Source of the DNA: Leisingera sp. M658
GTDB taxonomy: Bacteria; Pseudomonadota; Alphaproteobacteria; Rhodobacterales; Rhodobacteraceae
DNA length: 64,000 nucleotides
Direction of reading: 5' to 3'
Assembly: GCF_025144145.1 (NCBI RefSeq)
Contig: NZ_CP083546.1
Location: forward strand, 323,001-387,000
Numbering within the stretch: position 1 is the stretch's first letter; every line of letters begins with the position of its first letter. Below the pieces are notes generated by a model. That model was given only the letters and a program-made list of their open reading frames with translations, was not told the DNA's origin and ran no database searches. The translations under genes and the position numbers were made by a program. This document shows, piece after piece, positions 49,706-59,792 of the stretch.

Positions 49706-51931
49706 ATGACGATGGCACAAGGATCCGGGCGCAAGCCTTTGGTGGCAGAAAAACGCTATTCCGCAGGCGGCAAGGGCAAACCTTCCGCTGCGAAAAAGCC
49801 TGCGCGCAAGAAACCCGCACGCAAGGCCAAACCCAAGAAGACCGGCCTGTTCGGCCTGTTTTTCCGCAAGAAGACACGGGCGAAACCGGCCCCGAAGAAG
49901 CGCGGCTTCACCGGTCTCTTGCTGGCGCCTTTTGTCTGGGTGTTCCGGCTGGTCTGGGGCTTCAGCTGGCGGGTCGGCATGGTGGTCTGCCTGCTGGTCG
50001 GTCTGGCTGTGGCGTTGCAATATGCCAAACTGCCCGAGGTTTCGGCTTATCTCGACGGGCGCGCGCGCGGGTCGGTCACCCTGCTGGACCGCAAGGGCGA
50101 CGTCTTTGCCTGGCGCGGCGATCAGTTTGGCGGGGTCATCCGGGCCGATACGGTTTCGCCGCACCTGAAAAACGCGGTTGTCGCGACCGAGGACAAGCGG
50201 TTTTACCGCCACTTCGGCATCTCCCCGCGCGGCGTTGCCAGCGCCATCCGCATCAACCTGCGCGAAGGGCGCGGGCCGCTGTCAGGCCATGGCGGCTCCA
50301 CCATCACCCAGCAGGCGGCGAAGCTGCTGTGCCTGGGCCGGGTCTATGATCCCACCGAATGGAAAAGTGAAAGCGCTTACGAGGCCGACTGCCGCAAGGG
50401 CTCGCTGTGGCGCAAGGGCACCGAGGCGATCTTTGCCCTGGCGATGGAAGCCAAATACACCAAGGACGAGATCCTCTCGATCTACATGAACCGCGCCTAT
50501 ATGGGCGGCGGCGCATACGGTGCCGAAGCTGCGGCGCAACGCTATTTTGGAAAGTCTGCCAACCAGCTGAACCCGGCCGAGGGTGCGATGCTGGCGGGTC
50601 TGCTGACTGCGCCCTCGACGCTGGCGCCGACCAACAATCTGCAACGTTCACAGGACCGGGCGGCCACCGTGCTGCGGCTGATGCAGGAGCAGGGCTATCT
50701 GACCGCCGCCGAGATGCAGCAGAACCAGAACGCCCCGGCCGTGCTGAGCGAAGCCGCGGCGGCGCGGGCGGGCGGGTATTTTGCCGATTGGGTGATGGAT
50801 TCCATTCCGGATTTTCTGGGTGATCAGACCACCGAGGATGTGGTGATCCGTTCCACTCTCGATCAGCGCCTGCAGGGCGCGGCTGAGGAAGCACTGAAGT
50901 ACATCTTTGAGAATAAGGTCCGCCCTGGCTCCAAGGCGCAGGCGGCCATTGTGGTGATGAGCGCCGATGGTGCCGTGCGCGCGATGGTGGGGGGGCGCAA
51001 GACGCGGGTCTCCGGCGTGTTCAACCGGGCAACCCAGGCCAAACGCCAGACCGGATCGGCCTTTAAACCTTTTGTCTATGCCACAGCGCTGGAACTGGGC
51101 TATTCGCCCTACGACCGGGTGCTGGACGCGAAATACTGCATGAATATTCCCGGCTCCGGCCAGTGGTGCCCCGAGAATTATACCCGGAAGTATTATGGCG
51201 AAGTCACCCTGGCCCGGGCGTTGCGGGATTCCCTGAATGTGCCGGCGGTGAAAGTCTCCGAGGCGGTGGGCCGAGACAAGGTCAGCATCGTGGCCAAGGA
51301 TTTCGGCATTGACAGCGATCTGGCCGCAGGCCCGGCGCTGGCGCTGGGGGCCTCGGAAAGCACTCTGCTGGAGATGACCGGAGCCTATGCGGGCATCCTC
51401 AATGGCGGTTCCTCGGTAACGCCCTACGGGGTGACCGAGCTGAAGCTGGTGAACGACAGCGACGCGCTGATGGGCGCCAGCGGCGGCATCGGCGAACGGG
51501 TGATCCGCCCCGAAGCCGCCCAGCAGCTGGTCTGGATGATGGAAAAAGTGATTTCGGGCGGCACCGGCAAGCGGGCGCAAATCCCGGGCTGGCAGGCGGC
51601 AGGAAAATCGGGGACGACTTCTGCGGCCAAGGATGCCTGGTTCATCGGGTTTACCGCGGATTATGTGGCGGGGGTCTGGATGGGCTATGACGACAACACG
51701 CCGCTATCGGGTGTGACCGGCGGCGGCCTGCCGGCCGAGATCTGGCGCGAGACCATGGTGCGGGTGCATGACGGTCTTACTCCCAAGCCGCTGCCGATGC
51801 TGGAGCCTGCCCCGATCGCCCCGCCGCCGCAGCAAACCCGGCGCGAGCGCCGCCGCCGTCAGGGGCCGCAGCTGGGCAAGGAACTGGGCCGCGCGGTGGA
51901 CAATATCCTGCGCGACATCCTGGGCAACTGA
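49706..51931 (+). CDS. Class A penicillin-binding protein (PBP1 family)
   Basis: A 741-residue bifunctional peptidoglycan synthase. A lysine/proline-rich cytoplasmic tail (about 1-65) and one membrane helix (VGMVVCLLVGLAVALQY) precede the GT51 glycosyltransferase domain (ATEDKRFYRHFGISPRGVAS, GGSTITQQAAKL, MEAKYTKDEILSIYMNRAYM). The transpeptidase domain has SAFKPFVYA (catalytic Ser), SLN in RDSLNVPAVKVSE, and KSGTTSAAKDAWFIG as the KTG-like box. The C-terminus is proline-rich. ATG 49706 (or 49712) follows AGGA. It builds and cross-links glycan strands in the periplasm. Confidence 0.93.
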   Translation: MTMAQGSGRKPLVAEKRYSAGGKGKPSAAKKPARKKPARKAKPKKTGLFGLFFRKKTRAKPAPKKRGFTGLLLAPFVWVFRLVWGFSWRVGMVVCLLVGLAVALQYAKLPEVSAYLDGRARGSVTLLDRKGDVFAWRGDQFGGVIRADTVSPHLKNAVVATEDKRFYRHFGISPRGVASAIRINLREGRGPLSGHGGSTITQQAAKLLCLGRVYDPTEWKSESAYEADCRKGSLWRKGTEAIFALAMEAKYTKDEILSIYMNRAYMGGGAYGAEAAAQRYFGKSANQLNPAEGAMLAGLLTAPSTLAPTNNLQRSQDRAATVLRLMQEQGYLTAAEMQQNQNAPAVLSEAAAARAGGYFADWVMDSIPDFLGDQTTEDVVIRSTLDQRLQGAAEEALKYIFENKVRPGSKAQAAIVVMSADGAVRAMVGGRKTRVSGVFNRATQAKRQTGSAFKPFVYATALELGYSPYDRVLDAKYCMNIPGSGQWCPENYTRKYYGEVTLARALRDSLNVPAVKVSEAVGRDKVSIVAKDFGIDSDLAAGPALALGASESTLLEMTGAYAGILNGGSSVTPYGVTELKLVNDSDALMGASGGIGERVIRPEAAQQLVWMMEKVISGGTGKRAQIPGWQAAGKSGTTSAAKDAWFIGFTADYVAGVWMGYDDNTPLSGVTGGGLPAEIWRETMVRVHDGLTPKPLPMLEPAPIAPPPQQTRRERRRRQGPQLGKELGRAVDNILRDILGN

Positions 51932-51953
51932 CTGAATTGCAGCAAACGTGGGG

Positions 51954-52107
51954 CTCCCGCCCGGTGAAGGCCCCCCTGAGGGGTGCCTACGCCAGTTGGG
52001 TCCGGCGCCGCACCTGACGGTGCGGCGCACGCCCTGCCCGCCGGGCAGGGCGCCAGGCCCAACGGGAGCGCAGCATCCAGGATGCTGCAGCGACGGGCGG
52101 GAGTTTT
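51954..52107. repeat. Structured interspersed repeat A (between convergent genes)
   Basis: Outer arms CTCCCGCCCG (51954-51963) and CGGGCGGGAG (52094-52103) are perfect complements, followed by TTTT. Inside are GCGCCGCACC-TGAC-GGTGCGGCGC, GCCCTGCCCG with CGGGCAGGGC, GCAGCATCC-A-GGATGCTGC and TTGGGTC...GGCCCAA, giving a multi-branched fold. It lies between the PBP gene and the leftward mlaC. Related to elements at 38187 and 63455. Confidence 0.65.
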
Positions 52108-52199
52108 CGCCTTTGCTCCGCAAGGCACCGGACTGACCCGCCAAATAGAAAAGGCTCCCCGCAGGGAGCCCTTTGACCGTCATTCGTTATGTGCGTGTT

Positions 52200-52802
52200 T
52201 CAGCTCAACCGCTTCAACTCTGCAATCAGCGCGTCGATGTCGCCCTTGTGGCTGTCCAGGATGGCGCCGATCTCGGTGCGTTCGGTCAAGAGCAGGTTCA
52301 CACCTTCGATGAACATATTGAAGAACAGATCCTGGCCGGAGCGGTCCGACACCAGGAAGGTCACTTCAAACGGCGACTGGCCCTTGAGGTAGGCTATGGT
52401 GCTCACCTCATACCATTTCTTCACCTTCTTGACGCCTTTGACTTCCAGCTTGCCGCCGATGAATTCGCGGAAGCGCTTGCCGTATTTGCGCGAGATATAG
52501 CCCTGGAACGCCTTGGAAAAGGCCTTCTTCTGGGACGAGGACGCCCGGCGCCCGTCCACACCCAGCGCATAGGCGGCGATATAGGAGGTGTCGCTGTAAC
52601 GCTGGAAGATCCGCTCAAACTCGCGGAACATGGCGTTCTCGCCCTTGCCGGAATCGATCACCCGGTTGATGTCGCCAACCAGGCTGTTGATCAGCGTGCT
52701 GGCGCTGTTCTCGGTCAGCGCCCACAGGGCTTGCGGTGCGGCAATCAGAGCAGCGGCTCCGGCGCCCAGGCCAGTCAGGAATTTGCGGCGGTCCATATTC
52801 AA
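52200..52802 (-). CDS. mlaC: MlaC-like periplasmic phospholipid shuttle
   Basis: A 200-residue exported protein with a Tat/Sec-type leader (MDRRKFLTGLGAGAAALIAA). The mature sequence has the Ttg2D/MlaC pattern: SDTSYIAAYALGV, FQGYISRKYGKRFREFIGGK, VKKWYEVSTIAYLKGQSP and SGQDLFFNMFIEGVNLLLTE. It carries phospholipids between the outer-membrane MlaA complex and the inner-membrane MlaFEDB complex. It overlaps mlaA by 4 bases. The MlaFEDB ABC genes are not in the window. ATG 52802 or 52796 are both possible starts. Confidence 0.92.
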   Translation of the reverse strand: MNMDRRKFLTGLGAGAAALIAAPQALWALTENSASTLINSLVGDINRVIDSGKGENAMFREFERIFQRYSDTSYIAAYALGVDGRRASSSQKKAFSKAFQGYISRKYGKRFREFIGGKLEVKGVKKVKKWYEVSTIAYLKGQSPFEVTFLVSDRSGQDLFFNMFIEGVNLLLTERTEIGAILDSHKGDIDALIAELKRLS

Positions 52803-53560
52803 AATCCTTCAGTGTTCAGTTCGAACGGATCGATCTCCTGGATCTCCTCGCCATCGCCCAGCTGGAACCGGCGGTTCTGCAGATAGATCAGGCGCGATTG
52901 CGCATAGCTGTCGGCGCTCTCGTAGAGAATCGAGTCGATCGTGTCGGAATAGTTGCCACGATCGCCCATGCGGCGCACGATCTCAGCGTAAATTGTGATA
53001 TTGTCGGCAGTATTCTGCTCGGCGTAGCCCAGCGGGTTGGTGAAGAAATCGACGGCAACCCCGACCGCGTCGCGGCTGGTGGAAGGGCCCAGCAAGGGCA
53101 GCTCCACATAGGCGCCTTCGCCGACGCCCCAGGTGTGCAATGTCTCGCCGAAATCGGTATCGACCGCAGGCACATTGAATTCGCTGGCCGGGTCGGCAAG
53201 CCCGGCAAAGCCAACGGTAGAGTTGATCACAAACCGCGAAAAGGCATTGCCGGCCAGTTTCAGATCGCCCTGCAGCAGCGCGTTGACCATCTGTCCGGGC
53301 ATCGACAGGTTCTCGGCAAAATGCGAGAAACTGGTCACCATTGGCGCGGGCACGATTGCCACATAGCCTTTAGAGGCAGGCCGGAAGGCCAGCCGGTCAA
53401 CGCCGCGGTTGAAGGCGTGAATTCCGCGGTTGGTGCGCTCATAAGGGTCAAAAACTTCACCCGAGGCCCGCGCAACCGGATCCTGTTTTGCGCAGCCGGC
53501 CGCAAAAACGGCCAAAATCAGCGCAGATACAAATTTCAGCGGTCGCAAATGAAAAGGCAT
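52799..53560 (-). CDS. mlaA: MlaA/VacJ lipoprotein
   Basis: A 253-residue outer-membrane lipoprotein. The signal ends in the lipobox AAGC (VSALILAVFAAGC, Cys at about residue 23). VFDPYERTNRGIHAFNRGVD, ENLSMPGQMVNALLQGDLKL, FSRFVINSTVGFAGLADPAS and LGPSTSRDAVGVAVDFFTNP are diagnostic. MlaA removes misplaced phospholipids from the outer leaflet and hands them to MlaC, encoded next. The pair forms its own operon, read leftward from a 162-base region shared with the type I secretion genes. Confidence 0.94.
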   Translation of the reverse strand: MPFHLRPLKFVSALILAVFAAGCAKQDPVARASGEVFDPYERTNRGIHAFNRGVDRLAFRPASKGYVAIVPAPMVTSFSHFAENLSMPGQMVNALLQGDLKLAGNAFSRFVINSTVGFAGLADPASEFNVPAVDTDFGETLHTWGVGEGAYVELPLLGPSTSRDAVGVAVDFFTNPLGYAEQNTADNITIYAEIVRRMGDRGNYSDTIDSILYESADSYAQSRLIYLQNRRFQLGDGEEIQEIDPFELNTEGF

Positions 53561-53722
53561 TCGGGTAAGTGTCCAATTGATGCTGGAACAGACGGGTCGG
53601 AGGGCAAATAAGGGTTCCTCAGCCTATTTCCAGTGCGATTACATTTATTCACCAGCTTGTGTCTGTTCTGATACAAATTCAGGCACTACCAATGGCCCGG
53701 GAACTTCTATTGCAGACTGACC

Positions 53723-55456
53723 ATGAATAAAAGCATTTATAAGAGCGGTTATGATGAGCTTCGGGCGGTGCGGCAGCAGAGCCGGGGGCTGTACTGGTTC
53801 ACCGGGATTTTCAGTTTCTTCGTGAACCTGCTGATGCTGACCGGGCCTCTGTATATGATGCAGGTCTATGACCGGGTGCTGGGCAGCCGCTCGGAGGCGA
53901 CGCTGCTGGCGCTGTCGCTGCTGGTGGTGTTCCTCTACGGCATGATGGGGCTGTTGGATTATGCCCGCGGCCGGATCATGGCGCGGGTCGGGGCGCGGCT
54001 GCAGGCGGCGCTGGACCACCGGGTGTTCGATGCGATGATCCGGCGCTCGGCGGTGGCGCAGGATCCGGCGGCGCAGACCGGGCTGCAGGATCTGGAATCG
54101 GTGCAGCGGCTGATCTCCTCGCCGGTGCTGACCGCCGCCTTCGACCTGCCCTGGACCCCGGTCTTTTTGGCGGGCATTGCCCTGTTCCATCCCTGGCTTG
54201 GGCTGCTGGCCCTGGGCGGCGGCGCAGTGCTGGTGATGATTGCGATCCTCAACCAGCTGTTCACCCGGCTGCCGGTGCAAAAGGCCAATATGACCGGCCA
54301 CAAGGCCAACCTGATGTCCGAGGAGATCCGCAACGAGGCCGAGATGATCCAGTCGATGGGCATGCGCGGCGCGGCTTTCGGGCGCTGGAAGCAAGGCCGC
54401 GATGCGGCGCTCACCGACAGTGTGACGGCCAATGACACCGGCGGCGGCTTCACCACGCTGACCAAGACGCTGCGGCTGTTCCTGCAGTCGGCGATGCTGG
54501 GGCTGGGCGCCTATCTGGTGCTGCAGGGCGAGGTGACGCCGGGGGCGATGATCGCGGGGTCGATCCTGATGGGCCGCGCCCTGGCGCCGATCGAACTGGG
54601 CCTGGGCCAATGGGCGATGGTGCAGCGGGCGCTGAAGGGCTGGCACAGCCTGGCCGAACTGCTGGCCAAAGTGCCGGAGGAGGCCGAGCGCACGGCGCTG
54701 CCGAAACCCAAGGCGCTGCTGGAAGTGCAGGGCATGGCGGTGGTGCCGCCGGGCAGCAAGACGCCGCTGCTGCGCAATGTCAGCTTCCGGGTGCAGCCAG
54801 GCCAGGCGATCGGGGTGATCGGGCCGTCGGGCTCGGGCAAATCGACCCTGGCGCGGGCGCTGACCGGGGTCTGGGCGCCGGCCGCGGGCTCGGTGCGGCT
54901 GGACGGTGCGGCGCTGGATCAATACGCGCCGGATGTGCTGGGCGGCCATATCGGCTATCTGCCGCAGCGGGTGCAGGTGTTCGACGGCACCATTGCCCAG
55001 AACATCGCCCGGCTGCAGCAGCAGCCGGATGCCGAAAAAGTGGTGGAAGCCGCCAAGAAGGCCGCCGCCCATGAAATGATCCTGAAACTGCCCGAAGGCT
55101 ATGACACCAAGGTCACCGCCACCGGCGGGCGGCTGTCGGGCGGCCAGATGCAGCGGGTCGGGCTGGCCCGCGCGCTGTATGCCGATCCGGTGATCGTGAT
55201 CCTGGACGAGCCGAACTCGAACCTCGACAATGAAGGCTCGATTGCGCTCAATCAGGCGATCAAGCAGATCAAGGCCGAGGGCCGCTCGGTGCTGATCATG
55301 GCGCACCGGCCCGCGGCGATCCAGGAATGCGACATGCTGCTGGTGATCGACAAGGGCACCCAGACCGCCTTTGGCCCCAAGGACAAGGTGCTGCAGGAAA
55401 TGGTCGCCAACCACCAGAACATCCGCCAGGCCACTGGCACAGGAGGCGTGCGATGA
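53723..55456 (+). CDS. Type I secretion ABC transporter, PrtD family
   Basis: A 577-residue ABC exporter subunit with N-terminal membrane helices (about 1-310) and a nucleotide-binding domain. Membrane segments include [20 protein letters not shown] and [15 protein letters not shown]. The NBD has Walker [15 protein letters not shown] (about 370-383), Q-loop IGYLPQRV, signature [15 protein letters not shown] and Walker [18 protein letters not shown]. No C39 peptidase or C39-like domain is present, so it is of the PrtD/AprD class that exports RTX-type proteins with C-terminal signals. Coupled to the HlyD-type adaptor gene by ATGA overlap. No substrate or TolC gene is near. Confidence 0.93.
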   Translation: MNKSIYKSGYDELRAVRQQSRGLYWFTGIFSFFVNLLMLTGPLYMMQVYDRVLGSRSEATLLALSLLVVFLYGMMGLLDYARGRIMARVGARLQAALDHRVFDAMIRRSAVAQDPAAQTGLQDLESVQRLISSPVLTAAFDLPWTPVFLAGIALFHPWLGLLALGGGAVLVMIAILNQLFTRLPVQKANMTGHKANLMSEEIRNEAEMIQSMGMRGAAFGRWKQGRDAALTDSVTANDTGGGFTTLTKTLRLFLQSAMLGLGAYLVLQGEVTPGAMIAGSILMGRALAPIELGLGQWAMVQRALKGWHSLAELLAKVPEEAERTALPKPKALLEVQGMAVVPPGSKTPLLRNVSFRVQPGQAIGVIGPSGSGKSTLARALTGVWAPAAGSVRLDGAALDQYAPDVLGGHIGYLPQRVQVFDGTIAQNIARLQQQPDAEKVVEAAKKAAAHEMILKLPEGYDTKVTATGGRLSGGQMQRVGLARALYADPVIVILDEPNSNLDNEGSIALNQAIKQIKAEGRSVLIMAHRPAAIQECDMLLVIDKGTQTAFGPKDKVLQEMVANHQNIRQATGTGGVR

Positions 55457-56757
55457 ACGGGCAAAGCAACTGGCCGGCCCGGCGGCCGCTGATCATCGGC
55501 CTTTTGGCGCTGCTGGTGCTGGTGGGCGGCTTCGGCTCCTGGTCGGTGCTGTCGTCGATTTCCGGCGCGGTGGTGGCGACGGGGCGCATCGAGGTCGACC
55601 GCAACCGCCAGATCGTGCAGCATCTGGACGGCGGCATCGTGGCCGAAATCCTGGTTGATGAGGGCGACACCGTGGCCGAAGGCGCCACGCTGATCCGGCT
55701 GGATGCCAATGAGCTGACCTCGCAGCTGGTGATCACCGAGGGCCAGCTGTTCGAACTGATGGCGCGCCGCGGCCGGCTGGAGGCCGAGCGCGACACCGCC
55801 GCCGCGATCACCTTTGAGCCGGAACTGCTGGAGGCGGCTGAAGTGCAGCCGGATGTCAGCGATCTGACCGAGGGCCAGCGCCGCCTGTTTGAAGCCCGCA
55901 AGGACACCACCGCCCGCGAGATCGAACAGCTGGAGAAGCGCCGCACCCAGATCCAGGAGCAGATCCGCGGTGTGGAGGCGCAGCAAACCTCGATGAATGT
56001 GCAGCTGGAGCTGATCGGCGAGGAGCTGGAAAGCCAGCAGTCGCTTCTGGACCGCGGGCTGGCGCAGGCGGCGACGGTGCTGAACCTGCGCCGCACCCAG
56101 GCCAGCCTCGAGGGGCAGCTGGGCGAGCTGGTGGCCACGGAGGCGCAGTCCGAGGGCCGCATCACCGAGATCGACATCGAGATCCTGAAGCTGGCCACCA
56201 GCCAGCGCGAGGAGGCAATCAGCCGGCTGCGCGACCTGCGCTACCAGGAGCTGGAGCTGGCCGAAAACCGCCGCTCGCTGCAGGGGCGGCTGGCGCGGCT
56301 GGACATCACCGCGCCGGTCTCCGGCATTGTCTACGGGCTGCAGGTGCAGACGCCGCGCTCGGTGATCCGCCCCGCGGATCCGGTTTTGTACCTGGTGCCG
56401 CAGGACCGGCCGCTGGTGATTGCGGCGCAGGTGGCGCCGACGGATATCGACCAGCTGTACACCGGCCAGGAGGTCACCTTGCGGTTCTCGGCGCTGGACC
56501 AGCGCTCGACGCCCGAGCTCTTTGGCCATGTCACCCAGGTCTCGGCGGATTCGTTTGAGGATCAGGGCAGTGGGGTGTCCTATTACCGCGCCGAGATCGA
56601 GCTCAACCCCGGCGAACGCGGCCGCCTGCCTGCCGGCACGGTGCTGATCCCGGGGATGCCGGTGGAAAGCTACATCCGCACCGACGCGCGCTCGCCGCTG
56701 GCCTATCTGGTCAAGCCGCTCGCGGATTATTTCAACAAGGCCTTCCGCGAAAGCTGA
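55453..56757 (+). CDS. Type I secretion membrane-fusion protein (HlyD/PrtE family)
   Basis: A 434-residue periplasmic adaptor. One N-terminal membrane helix ([18 protein letters not shown], about 14-31), then a biotinyl-lipoyl-like half ([36 protein letters not shown]), a long coiled-coil (about 120-270), the second lipoyl half ([20 protein letters not shown]) and a beta-barrel/HlyD C-terminal domain ([20 protein letters not shown]). It links the inner-membrane ABC exporter to a TolC-like channel. ATG 55453 overlaps the exporter stop. Confidence 0.93.
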   Translation: MNGQSNWPARRPLIIGLLALLVLVGGFGSWSVLSSISGAVVATGRIEVDRNRQIVQHLDGGIVAEILVDEGDTVAEGATLIRLDANELTSQLVITEGQLFELMARRGRLEAERDTAAAITFEPELLEAAEVQPDVSDLTEGQRRLFEARKDTTAREIEQLEKRRTQIQEQIRGVEAQQTSMNVQLELIGEELESQQSLLDRGLAQAATVLNLRRTQASLEGQLGELVATEAQSEGRITEIDIEILKLATSQREEAISRLRDLRYQELELAENRRSLQGRLARLDITAPVSGIVYGLQVQTPRSVIRPADPVLYLVPQDRPLVIAAQVAPTDIDQLYTGQEVTLRFSALDQRSTPELFGHVTQVSADSFEDQGSGVSYYRAEIELNPGERGRLPAGTVLIPGMPVESYIRTDARSPLAYLVKPLADYFNKAFRES

Positions 56758-56875
56758 CGGCACAAAGTAAGGCCAAGATTGCGCAAAGCCGCACTGGTGC
56801 TTCGCATTTGCTCTTTCCGAATTCCGCCTGTCCGGGTAGCGTCCCGGCCAGCAAAGACTCGGAAGGAAATCGGCC

Positions 56876-57334
56876 ATGAGCATTGAAGCAAAACTGAAGG
56901 AGCTCGGGGTGACCCTGCCCGAAGCACCGGCACCGGCGGCGAACTATGTGCCTTTTGTGGTTTCGGGCGATATGGTTTACATCGCGGGCCAGATCTCGGC
57001 CGATGAAAACGGGCTGATCACTGGTAAGCTGGGTGCTGATCTGAACGTTGAGGCCGGCCAGGCTGCAGCCAAGCGCTGTGCAATTGCGCTTCTGGCCCAG
57101 CTCAAGGCAGCTTGCGGCGGTGATCTGGACCGGCTGGTGCGGGTCGTTAAGCTGGGTGCATTTGTGAACTCGGCCCCTGACTTCACCGGCCAGCCGATGG
57201 TGGTGAACGGCGCCTCCGACTTCCTGGTCGAAGCCCTGGGCGACATTGGCCGCCATGCCCGTTCGGCGGTCGGCTCGGTGTCGCTGCCGCTGGGTGTTGC
57301 AGTGGAAATCGACGGCGTTTTCCAGATCAAATGA
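56876..57334 (+). CDS. RidA family protein (YjgF/YER057c)
   Basis: A 152-residue member of the Rid superfamily, whose true RidA members hydrolyse reactive enamine/imine intermediates released by PLP enzymes. It shows VPFVVSGDMVYIAGQISADE, LNVEAGQAAAKRCAIALLAQ, LVRVVKLGAFVNSAPDF and RSAVGSVSLPLGVAVEIDGVF. The catalytic Arg of archetypal RidA (in the R105 region, often NRAR-AVEV) is replaced by a different context (ARSAVGSVSLP), so it may belong to a Rid subfamily without deaminase activity. The stop overlaps the next gene (ATGA). Confidence 0.9.
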   Translation: MSIEAKLKELGVTLPEAPAPAANYVPFVVSGDMVYIAGQISADENGLITGKLGADLNVEAGQAAAKRCAIALLAQLKAACGGDLDRLVRVVKLGAFVNSAPDFTGQPMVVNGASDFLVEALGDIGRHARSAVGSVSLPLGVAVEIDGVFQIK

Positions 57335-58104
57335 AGCCCGTCCTGCCTGCCGCTATCCTGACTGTCCCGCTGGCCCACCGTGCGCTGCATGATGCCGCGG
57401 ACGGGCGCCCGGAGAACAGCCGCGCTGCCATCCGGGCAGCAATTGCGGCGGGTTATGGGATTGAGATCGATCTGCAGCTGTCCAGCGACGGCTGTGCCAT
57501 GGTCTTTCATGACAACGGTCTGGACCGGCTGGCGGAGGCCTCTGGTCCGGTCCGCGCCAGGACCTGCAGCGCGTTGCAGGCCATCCCGCTGAAGGGCGGT
57601 GACGGGGAAGGCATTCCGGAGCTGTCTGAAGTGCTGGAGCTGGTGGCAGGCCAGGTGCCGCTGCTGATAGAGCTGAAGGATCAGAACGGGCAGATGGGCC
57701 TTACCGATGGTGCGCTGGAGCGGGCCACGGCAGAAGCGCTGAAGGGCTATGCCGGTCCTGTGGCTGTGATGTCCTTTAACCCCAATTCAGTCGCGGAACT
57801 GGCCCGGCTGGCGCCGGATATTGCCCGCGGCATCACCACCAGCGCCTATGATCCCGCGGAATGGCCGGAGCTGCCCAGGGCGGTCTGCGACGGCCTGCGC
57901 GGCATCCCGGATTTCGCGCGCACCGGGTCGAGTTTTATCAGCCACGAAGCCGGCGATCTGCCCCGTCCGCGGGTGCAGGCGCTGCGCAACGATGGGGTGC
58001 CGGTGTTGTGCTGGACCGTGACCTCTGCGGCGGAGGAAACCGCGGCGCGCGTCTTTGCCGACAATGTGACGTTTGAACAGTACCTCTCGCCGCTAACATC
58101 TTGA
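57331..58104 (+). CDS. Glycerophosphodiester phosphodiesterase (UgpQ-like)
   Basis: A 257-residue TIM-barrel GDPD that hydrolyses deacylated phospholipids to glycerol-3-phosphate and an alcohol. Key residues stand in the family order: LAHRALHDAADGRPENS (catalytic His-Arg and Glu-Asn), IEIDLQLSSDGCAMVFHDNGL (metal ligands and second His) and LLIELKDQNGQMG. VPVLCWTVTS near the C-terminus is typical. There is no signal peptide, so it is cytoplasmic like UgpQ. It overlaps the rid gene and precedes the GNAT-type gene by 48 bases, forming a small operon. Confidence 0.9.
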   Translation: MKPVLPAAILTVPLAHRALHDAADGRPENSRAAIRAAIAAGYGIEIDLQLSSDGCAMVFHDNGLDRLAEASGPVRARTCSALQAIPLKGGDGEGIPELSEVLELVAGQVPLLIELKDQNGQMGLTDGALERATAEALKGYAGPVAVMSFNPNSVAELARLAPDIARGITTSAYDPAEWPELPRAVCDGLRGIPDFARTGSSFISHEAGDLPRPRVQALRNDGVPVLCWTVTSAAEETAARVFADNVTFEQYLSPLTS

Positions 58105-58152
58105 TCCCGCAGGCGCAGACCCCACATCTTTGAAGCGGTGCGGAGGAATTGC

Positions 58153-59340
58153 ATGACCCAGGCGCAAATCGAAATCCGGGTGCTGGCCTCACTGTCGCAG
58201 ATCGCGGCAGAGGACTGGGATGCCTGCGCCTGTCCTGAGGCGGCAGACGGCACCCGCCCGCTGGATCCATTTACCACCCACCGGTTTCTAAGCGCGCTGG
58301 AAGACAGCGGCTCGGTCGGGCCCGGCACTGGCTGGCAGCCGCAGTATCTGACCGCCTATCAGGACGGGCTGCTGATCGCCTGCGCGCCGCTTTACGCCAA
58401 GGGGCACAGCCAGGGCGAATATATCTTTGATCACAATTGGGCGCATGCTTATGAGCAGGCCGGCGGGCATTACTACCCCAAGCTGCAGGTCGCGGTGCCC
58501 TTTACCCCGGCCACGGGACGGCGTTTTCTGGTGCGCCCGGGCTTTGACGGTATCGGCCATTCGGCGCTGGTTCAGGGGGCGGTGCAGCTGGCAGCCGACA
58601 ACAAACTGTCCTCGCTGCATGTGACCTTTTGCACCCAGGACGAGGCAAGGATGGGGGCGGAGATGGGGCTGATGCGCCGCTCTACCCAGCAGTTTCACTG
58701 GCAAAACGACGGTTATGCCGATTTCGAAGGTTTCATGCGGGCGCTGTCCTCGCGCAAGCGCAAGAACATCCGCAAGGAGCGGATGCAGGCGCAATGTTTC
58801 GGCGGCGAGATCCGGGTCTATCAGGGGGACAGCCTGCAGCCTGAGCATTGGGATGCCTTCTGGGAATTTTATCAGGACACCGGTGCGCGAAAATGGGGCG
58901 CGCCTTATCTGACGCGGCAATTCTTCGATATCGCCCATCACACGATGGCGCAGAATATGGCGCTGATTCTGGCAGAGCGCAACGGGCGCTATGTTGCAGG
59001 TGCCTTGAATTTCATTGGCCGTGAAACGCTTTACGGGCGTTATTGGGGCTGTGTTGAGCACCATCCCTGCCTGCATTTCGAGCTGTGTTATTATCAGGCG
59101 ATAGAGCTGGCGATAGCCCTGGGGCTTGACCGGGCTGAGGCGGGCGCGCAGGGTGAACACAAGCTGGCGCGCGGCTATCTGCCGTGCGAAACACACAGCT
59201 TGCACTGGATCGGCGATCCCGGGTTTGCCGGGGCCGTCGAACGCTACCTCGAGGCTGAACGGGCCGCCACCGAGGAAGAGATTGAAATCCTGACCGATTA
59301 CGGCCCGTTCCGCAAAGCCCAAGTGGAGGAGCAAGAATGA
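58153..59340 (+). CDS. FemAB/GNAT-fold protein (DUF482 / PF04339-like)
   Basis: A 395-residue protein of the peptidoglycan-FemAB-like GNAT group often annotated DUF482. Blocks are [80 protein letters not shown] and [20 protein letters not shown]-type sequence near the end. Acyl-transfer activity is assumed from the fold; the substrate is unknown. ATG 58153 has GGAGGAATTGC upstream; a frame beginning at 58138 is unsupported. It overlaps the next gene by ATGA. Confidence 0.85.
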   Translation: MTQAQIEIRVLASLSQIAAEDWDACACPEAADGTRPLDPFTTHRFLSALEDSGSVGPGTGWQPQYLTAYQDGLLIACAPLYAKGHSQGEYIFDHNWAHAYEQAGGHYYPKLQVAVPFTPATGRRFLVRPGFDGIGHSALVQGAVQLAADNKLSSLHVTFCTQDEARMGAEMGLMRRSTQQFHWQNDGYADFEGFMRALSSRKRKNIRKERMQAQCFGGEIRVYQGDSLQPEHWDAFWEFYQDTGARKWGAPYLTRQFFDIAHHTMAQNMALILAERNGRYVAGALNFIGRETLYGRYWGCVEHHPCLHFELCYYQAIELAIALGLDRAEAGAQGEHKLARGYLPCETHSLHWIGDPGFAGAVERYLEAERAATEEEIEILTDYGPFRKAQVEEQE

Positions 59341-59645
59341 CGGAAAAACTGTCCGACGCCACCCGCGGCCCGCTGCTGGAGCCGCTGTTTGCCACCGGCT
59401 GGGAAATGGTGGAGGGCCGGGATGCTATCACCAAGATCTTCAAGTTCAGCAATTTCGCCGATGCCTTCGGCTGGATGACCCGCGCCGCGATCTGGGCCGA
59501 GAAATGGAACCACCACCCGGAGTGGAGCAATGTCTACAACCGGGTGACGGTGGTTCTCACCACCCATGATGTGGACGGGGTCAGCGCGCTGGATGCCAAA
59601 CTGGCGCGCAAGATGGACGGGCTGTTCGGCGAGCCGCAGACTTGA
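59337..59645 (+). CDS. phhB: 4a-hydroxytetrahydrobiopterin dehydratase (PCD/DCoH)
   Basis: A 102-residue pterin-4a-carbinolamine dehydratase that recycles tetrahydropterin after phenylalanine hydroxylation. The active-site pair of histidines is in [20 protein letters not shown], with [19 protein letters not shown] after it. Length and motifs match the family (about 100). No phenylalanine hydroxylase gene (phhA) is visible, so it may serve molybdopterin-related or another pterin pathway. The nested palindrome at 59663-59730 terminates this operon. Confidence 0.93.
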   Translation: MTEKLSDATRGPLLEPLFATGWEMVEGRDAITKIFKFSNFADAFGWMTRAAIWAEKWNHHPEWSNVYNRVTVVLTTHDVDGVSALDAKLARKMDGLFGEPQT

Positions 59646-59662
59646 ACGGACGCTCTGACGGA

Positions 59663-59730
59663 AAGGTCAGCAATTCTGTCCAAATGTTTCGCGCGCGAAA
59701 CATTCCGGCAGGCATGCTGACCTTATTTTT
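59663..59730 (+). terminator. Terminator of the rid-gdpd-phhB unit with a 22-base inner palindrome
   Basis: AAGGTCAGCA (59663-59672) and TGCTGACCTT (59715-59724) are perfect arms, followed by A and TTTTT. Inside is a second perfect palindrome: AATGTTTC (59683-59690), GCGCGC, GAAACATT (59697-59704). Confidence 0.75.
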
Positions 59731-59792
59731 CACCGTTTATTAAGGGGTTGTCCTGCGGCCGCCGGGTCAGGCAGCCGCAGCCGGACTTGGCT

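Noticed and set aside
53645-55414. A 589-residue open frame opposite the type I secretion ATPase
   Set aside because: Low-complexity, very His/Gln/Arg-rich and antisense to a protein with complete ABC motifs; a shadow frame. The same applies to 22961-24763, 27148-28701 and 55252-56883.
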